Source: Bilabrum cf. latius (Eukaryota; Bigyra: Bicosoecida; Bigyra; Bicosoecida). Taken from it: a stretch of 64,000 bases of DNA. The notes beneath the pieces are model-generated. The model saw nothing but the letters and a program-made list of their open reading frames with translations, had not been told where the DNA came from and ran no database searches. The position numbers and the translations under genes are program-made. The stretch is taken from the NCBI GenBank assembly GCA_965178125.1, contig OZ237741.1, positions 1,116,001 through 1,180,000 on the forward strand. The letters are read 5' to 3'. Positions 23,707 through 35,379 of the stretch are shown here, piece after piece; positions within the stretch are counted from its first letter, which is position 1, and every line of letters starts with the position of its first letter.

Positions 23707-26490
23707 TTTTTCAGCAGAAATGCAGTCTGGCAGAGCCACTCGAGCTATGGCGATCAGCTGCAATGCAAGACTAGCAAGTCGAGCAAGCACCGGGCCAGTC
23801 TGTGGCCAAGCCAAGTCAAGCAGCGTCCAGCTACACTGCCACTGCGAGGCTCGCAAGCCGGGCAAGCAGTGTGCCTATCGAGCCAAGCAGCGATCAGCTG
23901 CAATGCAAGACTCGCGAGCTATGCCGATGTATGGCAGAGCCACTCGAGCTATGGCGATCAGCTGCAATGCAAGACTAGCAAGTCGAGCAAGCACCGGGCC
24001 AGTCTGTGGCCAAGCCAAGTCAAGCAGCGGTCAGCTACACTGCCACTGCGAGGCTCGCAAGCCGGGCAAGCAGTATGCCTATCGAGCCAAGCAGCGATCA
24101 GCTGCAATGCAAGACTCGCAAGCACTATGCCGATGTATGGCAGAGCCACTCGAGCTGTGGCGATCAGCTGCAATGCAAGACTAGCAAGTCGAGCAAGCAC
24201 AAGGCCAATCTGTGGCCAAGCCAAGTCAAGCAGCGTCCAGCTACACTGCCACTGCGAGGCTCGCAAGCCGGGCAAGCAGTATGCCTATCGAGCCAAGCAG
24301 CGATCAGCTGCAATGCAAGACTCGCAAGCACTATGCCGATGTATGGCAGAGCCACTCGAGCTGTGGCGATCAGCTGCAATGCAAGACTAGCAAGTCGAGC
24401 AAGCACAAGGCCAATCTGTGGCCAAGCCAAGTCAAGCAGCGGTCAGCTACACTGCCACTGCGAGGCTCGCAAGCCGGGCAAGCAGTATGCCTATCGAGCC
24501 AAGCAGCGATCAGCTGCAATGCAAGACTCGCAAGCACTATGCCGATGTATGGCAGAGCCACTCGAGCTGTGGCGATCAGCTGCAATGCAAGACTAGCAAG
24601 TCGAGCAAGCACCGGGCCAGTCTGTGGCCAAGCCAAGTCAAGCAGCGGTCAGCTACACTGCCACTGCGAGGCTCGCAAGCCGGGCAAGCAGTGTGCCTAT
24701 CGAGCCAAGCAGCGATCAGCTGCAATGCAAGACTCGCAAGCACTATGCCGATGTATGGCAGAGCCACTCGAGCTATGGCGATCAGCTGCAATGCAAGACT
24801 AGCAAGTCGAGCAAGCACAAGGCCAATCTGTGGCCAAGCCAAGTCAAGTAGCGGCCAGCTACACTGCCACTGCGAGGCTCGCAAGCCGGGCTAGCAGTAT
24901 GCCTATCGAGCCAAGCAGCGATCAGCTGCAATGCAAGACCTGCAAGTCGAGCGGCGTGCAGCACGCGTGTCATCAGCTTCCTCGGATACTGCCTGAATCA
25001 TGCATGCTGCCTCATCAGTGCGAATGCGTGTCATGCCTCATCGCTAGCAGGCGCCGGAAGGTCGGGGGATGGCGTGGGCGGGGGGTGGTGGCCGCAGAGA
25101 CTGCACCTTCAAGGCAGGTCAGCCAGTGCACCACCACCTTGCGCTATTGGAACGGGCGCAGCCGCTCGAGCCAGTCTTGGCAAAGTCTGGTCGCCCGGGC
25201 ACCGCCCAGGCTGCAATGAGCCGTCAGCATGACGCCTTCTCGAATCTGCTTATCCAGCAGGAATGCAGTCTGGCCGAGCCACTCGAGCTATGGCGATCAG
25301 CTGCAATGCAAGACTAGCAAGTCGAGCAAGCACAAGGCCAATCTGTGGCCAAGCCAAGTCAAGTAGCGGCCAGCTACACTGCCACTGCGAGGCTCGCAAG
25401 CCGGGCTAGCAGTATGCCTATCGAGCCAAGCAGCGATCAGCTGCAATGCAAGACCTGCAAGTCGAGCGGCGTGCAGCACGCGTGTCATCAGCTTCCTCGG
25501 ATACTGCCTGAATCATGCATGCTGCCTCATCAGTGCGAATGCGTGTCATGCCTCATCGCTAGCAGGCGCCGGAAGGTCGGGGGATGGCGTGGGCGGGGGG
25601 TGGTGGCCGCAGAGACTGCACCTTCAAGGCAGGTCAGCCAGTGCACCACCACCTTGCGCTATTGGAACGGGCGCAGCCGCTCGAGCCAGTCTTGGCAAAG
25701 TCTGGTCGCCCGGGCACCGCCCGGGCTGCAATGAGCCGTCAGCATGACGCCTTCTCGAATCTGCTTATCCAGCAGGAATGCAGTCTGGCCGAGCCACTCG
25801 AGCTATGGCGATCAGCTGCAATGCAAGACTAGCAAGTCGAGCAAGCACCGGGCCAGTCTGTGGCCAAGCCAAGTCAAGCAGCGTCCAGCTACACTGCCAC
25901 TGCGAGGCTCGCAAGCCGGGCTAGCAGTATGCCTATCGAGCCAAGCAGCGATCAGCTGCAATGCAAGACTCGCAAGCTATGCCGATGTATGGCAGAGCCA
26001 CTCAAGCTATGGCGATCAGCTGCAATGCAAGACTAGCAAGTCGAGCAAGCACAAGGCCAATCTGTGGCCAAGCCAAGTCAAGCAGCGTCCAGCTACACTG
26101 CCACTGCGAGGCTCGCAAGCCGGGCAAGCAGTATGCCTATCGAGCCAAGCAGCGATCAGCTGCAATGCAAGACTCGCGAGCTATGCCGATGTATGGCGGA
26201 GCCACTCAAGCTATGGCGATCAGCTGCAATGCAAGACTAGCAAGTCGAGCAAGCACAAGGCCAATCTGTTGCCAAGCCAAGTCAAGCAGCGCCCAGCTAC
26301 ACTGCCACTGCGAGGCTCGCAAGCCGGGCAAGCAGTATGCCTATCGAGCCAAGCAGCGATCAGCTGCAATGCAAGACTCGCGAGCTATGCCGATGTATGG
26401 CGGAGCCACTCAAGCTATGGCGATCAGCTGCAATGCAAGACTAGCAAGTCGAGCAAGCACCGGGCCAATCTGTGGCCGAGCCAATAAGTC
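23707..26490. repeat. 206-bp satellite array with 515-bp higher-order duplication
   Basis: Units start near GCAGAGCCACTCGAGCTATGG and recur every 206 bp (for example 24140, 24346, 24552, 24758). A 515-bp composite block, one 206-bp-type unit plus a unique stretch containing GGTGGTGGCCGCAGAGACTG, is duplicated at about 24758-25272 and 25273-25787. Long open frames across the array are repeat artefacts, since all frames show the same 68-69 residue periodicity. Confidence 0.93.
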
Positions 26491-27572
26491 AAAGCAAGCA
26501 GCGATTGAGCTGCACTTCGAGGCTTACACGCCGAAGAGGTACGAGACACCGCTGCGGCCGAGGCAACCAAGGCAGGCCGCGAGCAGCCACACTTCCCTGC
26601 GCTCTTGCGCCGAGCAAGCACAATTCTAGTCGCTGCTGAGCCGCTCACCGAAGGCAAGCAGCAATCCGCTGCCATACAAGGCTCCATCCATCCAGCCGAG
26701 CCAGCACGAGGCACGCGTGAGGCTGAGCCAATCAGTATAGGCAAGCATTGAGCAGTCGCGATACAGGGCTCTCAAGCCGAGCAAGTACGATGCCAATCTG
26801 TTGCAGAGCCAGTCAAAGTTCGTAGCGACTATCGGCGGAGCACACATGGCCGAGCTTCCGTCGTTCGCATTGCTTGAGAATCATGACGGACTCAACTGCG
26901 GCGAGCAGCAATGAATCATCATCGTGGGGATCACTCGCCTCCATACGATACTAAGATAGCATCCGCCGTACAATTCGAGCTATCTGATGCAACACGCACG
27001 GATGCAACTGTACATTACAGGCGTGCAGAAACTGTGTGCCGCGGATCTAGGCTAAGCCAGCCAGCAAGCAGCTGCACTGAATGCCCTCGCGCCGAGCAAG
27101 CACGAGGCCTATCCATGGGCGAGCCATAATCTCAAAATAACCAGCGAGCAGCTGCAATATGAGGCTTTCAAGCCGAGTCAAGTCAGTACCCGGCGAGTCG
27201 TGGGCCAAGCCAGTCACCGCAAGCCGCAAGAAGCTGCAGTGCAAGGCTCACAATCCATGCAAGCAGAAGGCACACTTGCCAAGTCAAGCACGCCAAGCAG
27301 CGAGCAGCTACCCAAGTAGGCGCGAGGTCATCGAAGCCGGGGCGAGCAAGTCAGAGACCTAGTGGGTGCACTACCCGACCCCAACGTCGTCACCAGCGCG
27401 ATGCGTGTCTGTGGTGGAGCTAGGCAGAGCAAGTAGCGGGCTGTTGCACTGCACGGCGAGCAAGTCGAGCAAGCACGAAGCCAGTCTGTGTTTGGATCCG
27501 GGAGAAGCTGAACGTTCGCGAACGAACAGCTGACCGTGCCGGAGCCACTAATTCAATGCAAGCAGCAAGCAG
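26491..27572. repeat. Degenerate satellite flanking the viral insertion
   Basis: Diverged copies of the GCAAGCAGCTGCA / CAAGCCGAGCAAGCA motif continue to the left boundary of the viral element. The same motif class resumes at 55653, showing that the element inserted into satellite DNA. Confidence 0.75.
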
Positions 27573-27875
27573 CTCTCGCAGTCCATATGAAACCCGTAGT
27601 ATACTACGGGTTTCATATGGACTGCGAGAGTAGAGTATAGGGGATTTTACTTTTGTTAAAAGTAATTACTTTCCATGAATTGTACAAGAGTCGAAATTTC
27701 TGAATGGGTTATTCTGTACGTGCAGAGATGGATCGGGAGAGAGTGTTGCTGGGCGCGAACAGATTCTCCTGCGAGTTGCTGTGGATTCCGCAATTCCTTA
27801 ATGGATATAATTTACTTCTCTAGGGGTTTCAAACGGGCGAGGGGCGGTCGCGGAGCGCACGTGCGCAGCGCGTGG
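27573..27875. repeat. Left terminal inverted repeat with 58-bp palindrome
   Basis: 27573-27630 is a perfect palindrome centred between 27601 and 27602. Beyond it, to 27875, the sequence matches the reverse complement of 55361-55594 at roughly 85-90 percent by eye, including a GC-rich stretch near GGTCGCGGAGCGCACGTGCG. Confidence 0.93.
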
Positions 27876-28338
27876 TTCAGGTCCTCGATACCTCTCTTTG
27901 CACCCCTGATTTATGATCTTTCCGCCATGCCCTCCCTTTCCTGCTTAGCACTAGTATGGTTTGATCTCTTACACATGTGTATAATGTTCAAGGATCTAAT
28001 GCTTTGATCCATTCGCCCCTGAATTGGTCGTGAGGCATCAACCGTGAGGCATTGCTCCGTTCCTATGTAGACCGGAGCACTTTCCTTTGTAGATCGGAGG
28101 TGCCTCACCATTTCCTCGTGCCTCTCCTTGCCAATCAAGAGCAACAATTAAACTTCTACCCAGACCATTATATCATTTACTATACTATCCACCTATTGTG
28201 TTGCACCCTGCTCTCTAACCTCTTTCCTTAACGAGTGATACCCCTCGCAAATTTCTCACAACTACAAGTGCAATCTGCAACCTTTACATTTTTACATTTC
28301 ATAAAATTGAAACCTTTTTTCTACCATTATTATAGTAT
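27876..28338. other. Left-end non-coding region
   Basis: Between the inverted repeat and the recombinase gene. Short frames occur but none starts with ATG in a viral promoter context. The last 70 bases are T-rich before ATG 28339. Confidence 0.5.
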
Positions 28339-29571
28339 ATGAGTTCTACTAACACACTAGTACAAGAAATCAAAGCATGGCTAGCCACACAGTACCACAA
28401 TCCCAAAACCTTGGGCAACTACCATCGCGAGTGCAACACCGTTCTCCGCTCCCTACTCCAAAAGATTGGATGCAACCCCGATGCCCCTCTATCCCAAGAA
28501 CAAATAGATACCGCCATGAAACAACTCAACAGCACCTATGCTTCGATGCGATGCTACTACGCCCTGCACCACCTAACAGCCTACCTCGGATGCCAAGGCT
28601 GCCAGAGCGAGCGCTTTCACCTGCTATGCAAAACCAAAGGCGAATGGGCGCTCAAGTTTCAATCAGATCGCGAAGAGCAACCCAAAAAGGATCTGCCTCT
28701 CACCCTTTAGCAGGCTCAAGAGCGGTTAGGTGCTGTGGATGCCACTGGGCTCAAGCAGCCCGAGCAGGTGGCACTCTTGTTTCTAACCATACTCTACTAC
28801 ATATCTCCAATCAGACCATCTGCTCTGTGCCAATTAGTTATCAGCACAGATCCATCTTTTCCCAATCGAATCGATCTCGATCGCAAGGTGCTGGTGGTGG
28901 GCAGCGACAAGGGGGTGGTCATTGGCACATCCTAGGAGCGAGATATGCCCATCAACGATCGTGTAGTGGAGATTGCCAGTCTACTATCCGATGATACACC
29001 CTTGTGGGGCAGTGGTTCAAAGAATTTCACCAGTCGGCTTGTAAAACCCTACAGCCTCAAGTGGCTGGAGTGCTACGTTTCACCCCAAGATATCCGCAAG
29101 ATCTGGAGTTCCCAGATGGCACGTGGTTTATCACTCGATCAACGCAAAGCACTGTGCAGTGCCATGGGGCATTCTAAGAAAACCCAAAAAACCTACTATT
29201 AGGAGTACAGAACCAGTGAGGAATAGGAGCATCTAAATGGATGCGATCTACCTGTACTGGGATTGAAATCGCCCAAACCTAAACCCAAGATCAAGATCAA
29301 ACCCAAGCAGATCTCACTACCTATAGTGGAAATAAAATCGCCTGAACCTATACTTAAGCCTATTAAACCTAAACATAACAAACAATCCACTCTACCTGTG
29401 ATCGAGATTGAAAGCGATGAAAAAATGAAAACTCAATCTCCTAACAAACCTACTCCACCTGAACCTTCGGTTCTCTTATCTAAACAAGATGGGTTGTACA
29501 ACCTACAAATCAATTACAAAGGGTTATCTAGAGATCAATACAAAACAATCATGGATTTACTTGAAATTTAA
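28339..29571 (+). CDS. Tyrosine recombinase
   Basis: 410 aa with four TAGs as Gln and a TAA stop. A SAM-like core-binding domain (residues about 5-110, e.g. YHNPKTLGNYHRECN) precedes the catalytic domain: SPIRPSAL supplies the first Arg, DIRKIWSSQMA the second box, and MGHSKKTQKTYY the His and the nucleophilic Tyr. The C-terminal 110 residues are Pro/Lys-rich repeats (SPKPKPKIKIKPK) plus a short tail. It could integrate, resolve or invert viral DNA. A TAG lies directly after the catalytic Tyr region (KTYY-Q-EY), so standard-code reading would also cut it into three. Confidence 0.88.
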
Positions 29572-29876
29572 AAGAGTTCCACATTTTGTGTCTCACTTTT
29601 TATTTGGTTTAGTACGGATTTAATACGGAAGTTCTGTGTTCCATGTTTTTTTCACAATCTCTCTCAATATTTCATTTTTCACATTTCTCTCGAATTTTCA
29701 AATTTATCATAATATCTGTGGTTGTCAGAAAAAAGAAGGAAACATGGAACATTTCTTTTAATTTCTTTTAAATTATGGAACATAACTTAGAACAAACTTA
29801 GAACAACTCAAAAAAACTGAGAACACACTTATAATATACTCAAAACAAAATCATTTTAATCTTTGGACTAACTATA
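29572..29876. other. AT-rich intergenic
   Basis: No gene. It holds two near-direct TACGGA motifs (29612-29630) and a series of AGAACA-type repeats (29780-29850) before the methyltransferase start. Confidence 0.5.
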
Positions 29877-30617
29877 ATGAAACCGAAACTTCGAGTTTTG
29901 GAATTGTTTTGTGGCACAAAGTCAATCAGCAAAGCACTACACAAACTACTTGGTAATAGAGTCGAGGTTGTCTCACTAGATATCGAACAAAAATATAAAC
30001 CCACCATCTGCACTGATATCATGCAATGGGATTACAAACAAGCGTTCCCTGTGGGATACTTTGATTTTATACACGCATCCCCAGTTTGCCACTATTATAG
30101 TATGGGTAAAAGAATGGTACGGGATAAGAGCAATCTAGAAGCCAACCGGAAAGAATCAGATAAGATGGTGTAGCGAGTGTTGGACATAATTGATTTTTAC
30201 AAACCTTCGGCTTGGACCATGGAAAACCCCTCTACAGGTTGTTTAAAGACACGTGATGTGGTTGCTGGCATACCATACGTTGATGCTTGTTACTGTATGT
30301 ACGGCTATGTGTACTCAAAGAAAACTAGATTCTGGGGCAGTGCCAATCTTATCGATCAACTCCTGCCAAAGCTAAAAGTATGCTGTAAAAGCGATCATTG
30401 TCCACATTCATCAATCACCACCAAAGGTAACCTAAAGCACCATTACTCAATCGCTAGTGGACCATCAAAAGGTTATCGATCTCAAAAAATCATGTGGCAA
30501 ATGATGCGGTAGATTGTTGGAATGCACACTCAAACACCCACTGAAGTCCTGTATACCATACCTCCTGCCTTAACCGAAACCCTAATGAAAACCGTTATCG
30601 ATTTAGTGAATTCTTAA
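29877..30617 (+). CDS. DNA cytosine methyltransferase-like protein
   Basis: 246 aa with two TAGs as Gln. Residues 6-14 give the AdoMet loop VLELFCGTKS, followed by VVSLDIE, DFIHASPVCHYY (the SPPC/PCQ region) and WTMENPSTG (the ENP/ENV motif). This is the small phage/giant-virus type of C5-methyltransferase-like protein, without an evident target-recognition domain. The PV-C in place of PPC keeps the nucleophile Cys. Likely modifies viral or host DNA. It stands apart from the full-length C5 methyltransferase at 39063-40073. Confidence 0.72.
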
Positions 30618-30639
30618 AATAATTCCATTTTTTACCTTT

Positions 30640-30665
30640 AATCCCGTACTAAATTGATACGGATT
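30640..30665 (+). terminator. 3' hairpin after methyltransferase gene
   Basis: Inverted repeat CCGTA / TACGG with AT flanks and a 9-nt loop, 23 bp past the TAA. Similar CCGTATTAA/TTAATACGG hairpins follow other viral genes at 42356 and 49297, suggesting 3'-end or polyadenylation hairpins like those of mimivirids. Confidence 0.5.
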
Positions 30666-30718
30666 AAATGCAAAATAATATCTGGCTAGATACTCACACA
30701 GAGAAAATCCTGTTTTCA

Positions 30719-30880
30719 TTATCTAAGCCCAAACTTCTTGCATAATCTCTTGATCTCGGTACGGATCGCTTTGGGAGCACTAGTCTCAGCCCACCACTGG
30801 TTCAAGAAGGTTATCTCTTCGGTGTTTAACTTTCCTTTGGTAGTTTTCTTATCAAACAAGGCACTCTACTCTATTGGCAT
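30719..30880 (-). CDS. Small basic protein
   Basis: 53 aa from ATG 30880, one TAG as Gln, TAA stop. Lys/Arg-rich (KKTTKGKL, IKRLCKKFGLR) with a central ITFLNQWWAE. Not recognised. It lies 47 bp downstream of the next minus-strand gene, so the two may be co-transcribed. Confidence 0.45.
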
Positions 30881-30927
30881 ATACCCTACTATAGACTACC
30901 ATCCTTAAATCGTTTCTAAAAAATCGA

Positions 30928-31218
30928 TTATGTAGTATGCATAATCATCTTGGATAAAAGGCTTTTGTATTCATCCATTGATACCCATTTCATTGGTTTG
31001 CGAATTGGAAAGTATTCCCCCTCTTCTAGCTTATCCACTTTGTAAATCTTATGCAGTGAACTATTTTTATAGTATTTACCCTATTTAATTGATTTTAGAG
31101 TTGCTACACTAATTTTTAACTCAGGATACTTTTCCTTAATCAACTCAACCCCCATCTGAGCATTTCGAACTATGTATTGATCCCCCTTTACACTCAACTT
31201 AAAATTATGATTTACCAT
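30928..31218 (-). CDS. Small unknown protein
   Basis: 96 aa with one TAG as Gln. The layout VELIKEKYPELKISVATLKSIKQGKYYKNSS resembles the helix-turn-helix segment used by homing-nuclease NUMOD or plasmid replication proteins (repeat of xxAxxLxIS.xTI...G), which suggests DNA binding, but no family can be named. Its start is about 55 bp from the left internal inverted repeat. Confidence 0.5.
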
Positions 31219-31272
31219 CTTACTATATAATATCAAAAAATGTTTAAATCATTTTCCGAAATTCGATGATGA

Positions 31273-31552
31273 TTCATTTATTTGGTTATGATCAGAAAAA
31301 ACGAAAAAATGTACAGAATAATCGCAAAATGTCAAAAATGAGAGATTTTGAGATTACCGTTACTGAAAAAAAAATTATTGAAAAAAAACTCCTAAGGGCA
31401 ACTCAAAATCTCTAACCAAATATTCCTATCATAAACCAAGTATTTCCTATCATAAAAACTCTAAATTCCTATCATACTTCTGATCATAAAAATTACTTAC
31501 TACCAAATAATCCTATCATAAATCTTATCATAACCAAATAAAATAATATAAC
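31273..31552. repeat. Internal inverted repeat, left arm, with TATGATAGGAAT iterons
   Basis: About 280 bp matching the reverse complement of 34172-34450 closely, from TCATTTATTTGGTTATGATCAG inward (first 20 bases shared) through a poly-A/T stretch and several TATGATAGGAA-type units. The arms bracket the TVpol-helicase gene. Confidence 0.88.
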
Positions 31553-31624
31553 CAGAATTGATTCTACATTATATATTCGATTTTATAAAAATGAATTAAA
31601 ACAATTTCTATGATTATAATATAA

Positions 31625-34174
31625 ATGAATACGATCCAATCTGATTTGATGTTAAAACAATTAGTGCCTTGCGAAACTACAGGATTCAAAGTAAAAACCA
31701 AGATGAAATTTCCAATGGAAAAGGTCGAACTAGTTAAAAAGTACCTCAAGTTTATCATGCCCAAAATCATTCACACCTCAACCAAACAATAGGATGTTCA
31801 AGCACAAACATCTATGGTTGCTAACGCATGTAACTAGTGGCTTTCGGGATCAAAAGATAGTTCGATTCCTCTTACTTTCCATGTTAAAAACAACTTCGGC
31901 AGACTGGTCTCCAAAAAAGTGATAACTCCTGTTCAAATCATTCGTGGCATTCGGCACTATTTGTTTGAAAACCTGTACACCGATCTCGATATTGCCAATG
32001 CACACATCGAGTTTGCTTTCCAATTGTATCCCGTTTTAATGAATGGAGTTGTTCCTAAAGGCATTGAGTACATTGTTAAGAATCGCAAAGCCATCTTTCA
32101 ACCATTCATGGATGAACACAAACTAACCAAGGATCAATGCAAAACTTTCGTATTTACTGTTTGTTATAAAGGTTCACTGGAAAAAACCCTTAGAAAACTT
32201 GGATTTGGTGGAGTTGCCGATCTCAAAAAAAATAGCCGATGGGCATACAATAGAATTTAGGAAGCGGCTTCCGAGTTTGAAACCCTTGCCAAGGCGGTTA
32301 AACAGCACATGGGTGATACTTGGAAAATTGTTCATTGTTCTGATAAATCCATTCAACAAAATAGATAGGATGTGAGCAAGTTTAGCATTGTGATGCAACA
32401 CATTGAACACAAAATCACACTTGTGATTGCCGATTTCTTAAAACGCAAATATAATCTCGATGTTGCGGATTTCCAATTCGATGGTGTGTTTGTTGATAGC
32501 ATAAACCATAAACTAATCGAATCAATTATTCCTGAAATCGAATAGCACATTACCAAAATTACTGGTTTTAAACTCAAATTAACCGTTAAACCAATCGATG
32601 GCACTATGGTTCGAGAAATCGTAGAAAAACTACAAACCGAAATCAGTGATGATTCCCCCGAGTTATTAGAAGGATCTGAAGTGGATAGCGATTTAGAGGC
32701 ATCCGAAGTGTTTTGGAAAATCTACAAGAATCAAGTCGTAATTACCGAATCATCTATCTATTGTCTCGATAAATCCACACATCTCTACCAGCACTACAGC
32801 AAATTCAATAAATTTCACCCTCTTTTTAATATGGTTCAAACCCTACGCTTAACTCGTAACAACAAACCTTACTCAGCCAACAACACGAACGCCAAAAACA
32901 TTGTTGCCACCATTCTGGGAGATACCTCATTAATTGTCAATGATGTTGAATTTATCGATCAGATCAATCAATCCACCAAAGGATTACTGTTTTTTACCGA
33001 TAAAGTATGGAATTTCGCCACTCAAAAATTCGAGGAGTTTGAAAACCGATTTACACTATGTAACACTGGATACCCTGCTCCTATAGATGCATTTAAACAA
33101 CTAAATATTGAAAAGGATAACTACCAATCAATCCAGTACCTCAAGAAAACCATTTTTAACGCCTTCGAAACCCAAGATGAGGTTGATTACAACTTATTTA
33201 TTTTAGCACGAGCTCTTGCCGGACATGTTGAAGATAAATATTTTTCCTGCTGGGTTGGTGAGCGCGATTGTGGTAAAGGTACTTTTATGGATATCATCAA
33301 GTGTGCCATTGGAAACTATGCAAGGGATTCAGTTCCTCCTATTTGCTCTGATGTTTCCAACAGTGATGTTGCCCAACGAAACAGATTTGCTGTTACGAGC
33401 AAGATAAATACTGGTAGATTGTGTTTTACCAATGAAGCAGGGATTGCCAAAAAATCCAATTCAACCATTACCTTGGATGGTGAGGTAATTAAGAGTGTGG
33501 TTGCAAGTGGCGGTGATGTTTTCTAGACTCGTAGAATGTTTGAAAACGAACAATCAATGAAAAACAACTGCACCTTTTTCATGCTGTTTAACTCTTATCC
33601 AAAAGCCAATCCATACGATGCCTTTCAAACTTGTTTGCCTGTTATTTTTCCAAAGAAATTCAGCAAGAAAGATCCGGATGTGGTTGGATAGGAGGATTGC
33701 ATCACAGATCTAAGAGAAAAAATTAGATAGCCTGAAATCTATATTGCGTTCTTATGGTGTTTGTTACACGCTTACAAACCCATTCCGGCACGTAAATATC
33801 CTCGACCAGAATCCTTTTCTAAATCGATAATTGAGGTTGATTCTAAACCCTCTACTCGATTTGAAGTGTTTAAAAAATGCTTTCACAGAGATGAATCATC
33901 CGTCTTGTCTTGGAACGAAATACGGGAAGTATTTGATCAATACATTAAAATCTCTCCATAGGCACTCCGTAAATTCCTAGAAAAACAAAAGTGCTCTATT
34001 CTTAGAACCTCTTACAAAGGTAAAACCCTTAAAATAGTCAAAGGAGTTGAGTTACGGGATCAATCCGAACCACAAGATGAAGAAATACAGAGTTCCGAAC
34101 TCTCACTTAGTTAGTACCAGAAGCTCTTTCCTGATAGTTTTACTGATGATGATAGCGAACAATGTCAAATTTAA
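31625..34174 (+). CDS. TVpol-SF3 helicase replication protein
   Basis: 849 aa across ten TAGs as Gln, ending at TAA. N-terminal part: YTDLDIANAHIEFAF (family A-derived motif of transposon-viral polymerases), VCYKGSLEKTLRKLG and DFQFDGVFVD, which I read as polymerase motifs A to C. Around residues 545-660 is a superfamily 3 helicase: VGERDCGKGTF (Walker A), FTNEAG (Walker B region) and SVVASGGDVF followed by QTRRMFENE. The last 110 residues (VFKKCFHRDESSVLSWNEI...) are a separate domain, duplicated in the next gene. This protein should drive viral DNA replication. The whole gene lies between internal inverted repeats. Confidence 0.88.
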
Positions 34175-34450
34175 TTTATTTTTATTTGGTTATGATAAGA
34201 TTTATGATAAGAATATTTGGTTACGAATAAAATTTATGATAGGAATTATGATAGGAAATTAGAGTTTTATGATAGGAAATAATTGGTTTATGATAGGAAT
34301 ATTTGGTCTGGATTTCAAACTGCTCTTAGGAGTATTTTTTTTTTTTAATTTTTTTTTTGAGTAGCGCTAATCTCAAAATCTCAGTTTTTTGACATTTTGC
34401 GATTATTCTGAACATTTTTCATTTTTTTCTGATCATAACCAAATAAATGA
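34172..34450. repeat. Internal inverted repeat, right arm
   Basis: Mirror of 31273-31552. At least six TATGATA(A/G)GA units lie at 34190-34305, then poly-T and GACATTTTGCGATTATTCTG, which also occurs inverted on the left. It starts at the TVpol stop codon. Confidence 0.88.
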
Positions 34451-34479
34451 AAATGAAATCATCTGATGTTGTTTTTTAA

Positions 34480-34743
34480 ATGACAGACAAACAACAGTTA
34501 GATACATTCAACAAATACTTTCAACCCTCGTTATCATCCGTTCTAATTTGGAGCGAGGTGCGAGAGAGGTTTAAACAAGAGATGCAAATCTCACCAATGA
34601 AACTACGTAAATTCCTAGTAAAGCAAGGATATCAAGTTCTCAGAGCCAGATATGAAGGTAAAATTACAAAGGTAGTTAGAGGAATTGAAATAAGGAAACT
34701 AAATTTAAATAACTATTCATAGTTATGGCTCATGGCTTTTTAA
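34480..34743 (+). CDS. Stand-alone copy of the TVpol-helicase C-terminal domain
   Basis: 87 aa with one TAG near the end. Residues 8-75 align without gaps to the C-terminus of the replication protein: FNKYFQPSLSSVLIWSEVRE against FKKCFHRDESSVLSWNEIRE, then QISPMKLRKFLVKQ against KISPQALRKFLEKQ, and KITKVVRGIEIR against KTLKIVKGVELR. This is probably a small winged-helix-like DNA-binding module (inference from its position after an SF3 helicase). It may act on the adjacent iterons. Confidence 0.75.
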
Positions 34744-34805
34744 ACTGGATATCATTTAAAAAAGAAATCATTTAAGATTAATTTGTTTATTATAATATAT
34801 ATATG
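34743..34805 (+). promoter_or_regulatory. Viral promoter, copy a
   Basis: Holds ATATCATTT, then ATCATTTAAGATTAATTTG, then an AT run ending in TATATATG, with the ATG as the gene start at 34803. The same arrangement recurs upstream of other viral genes. Confidence 0.7.
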
Positions 34806-35312
34806 GAAAGAAGCGACTCCGATGAATCAATTCCAGAGGATTTCGATACACGATTAACTATTCAAAACAAAAATTGTTTGCTAGAAGCTGTTTCTGCTAA
34901 TCTGATATTTGAAATCGATAAATCAGCAGTTCATCGCATCGGCACTCTATACAACGAACGTGTTGATGAAGGTACTGTACCAACTGGAATCCATTGGTCA
35001 CCATTGTTGGTTCATGTTACAACTCTTGAAAATAAATATGAGAGTAAACTCCTCCCTTATCCAGATGATTTACTTGATAAAATTGTCTATCCTGAAAAAT
35101 AGATCAGGCTTAAATCATTCGATACCCTAAAATCATTCGATAGCAATAAGGAAGGCGGATTTACCACACGTTACTTACTCGATTGTATTCTGGAACTCGA
35201 ACAAGAGGCTAGATTGCAATCCAAATGGTTTGGTGGTGTTGATATCCATCATCAGTATTTTGAAGGATTGTCTCCTAGAAATGGATACTGGTACGTTAAT
35301 TGGGGATCATGA
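34803..35312 (+). CDS. Unknown viral protein
   Basis: 169 aa with one TAG as Gln and a TGA stop. Acidic N-terminus (SDSDESIPEDFD), no membrane segment or known motif; the end has NGYWYVNWGS. Start fixed by TATATATG. Confidence 0.55.
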
Positions 35313-35317
35313 CTGAA

Positions 35318-35379
35318 CAACTGGATATCATTTTAAAAGTAAATCATTTAAGATTAATTTGATTTACTTTGTATATATG
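35318..35379 (+). promoter_or_regulatory. Viral promoter, copy b
   Basis: AACTGGATATCATTTT, then AATCATTTAAGATTAATTTG, then GTATATATG at the start codon 35377. Confidence 0.7.

Noticed and set aside
23707-26490. CRISPR-like or coding repeat array
   Set aside because: Units are 206 bp without short repeat/unique spacer structure, and open frames occur in several frames because the unit lacks stops; it is a satellite.
27911-28147. Minus-strand ORF near the left end of the virus
   Set aside because: It lacks an ATG start and viral promoter, and has no recognisable motif.
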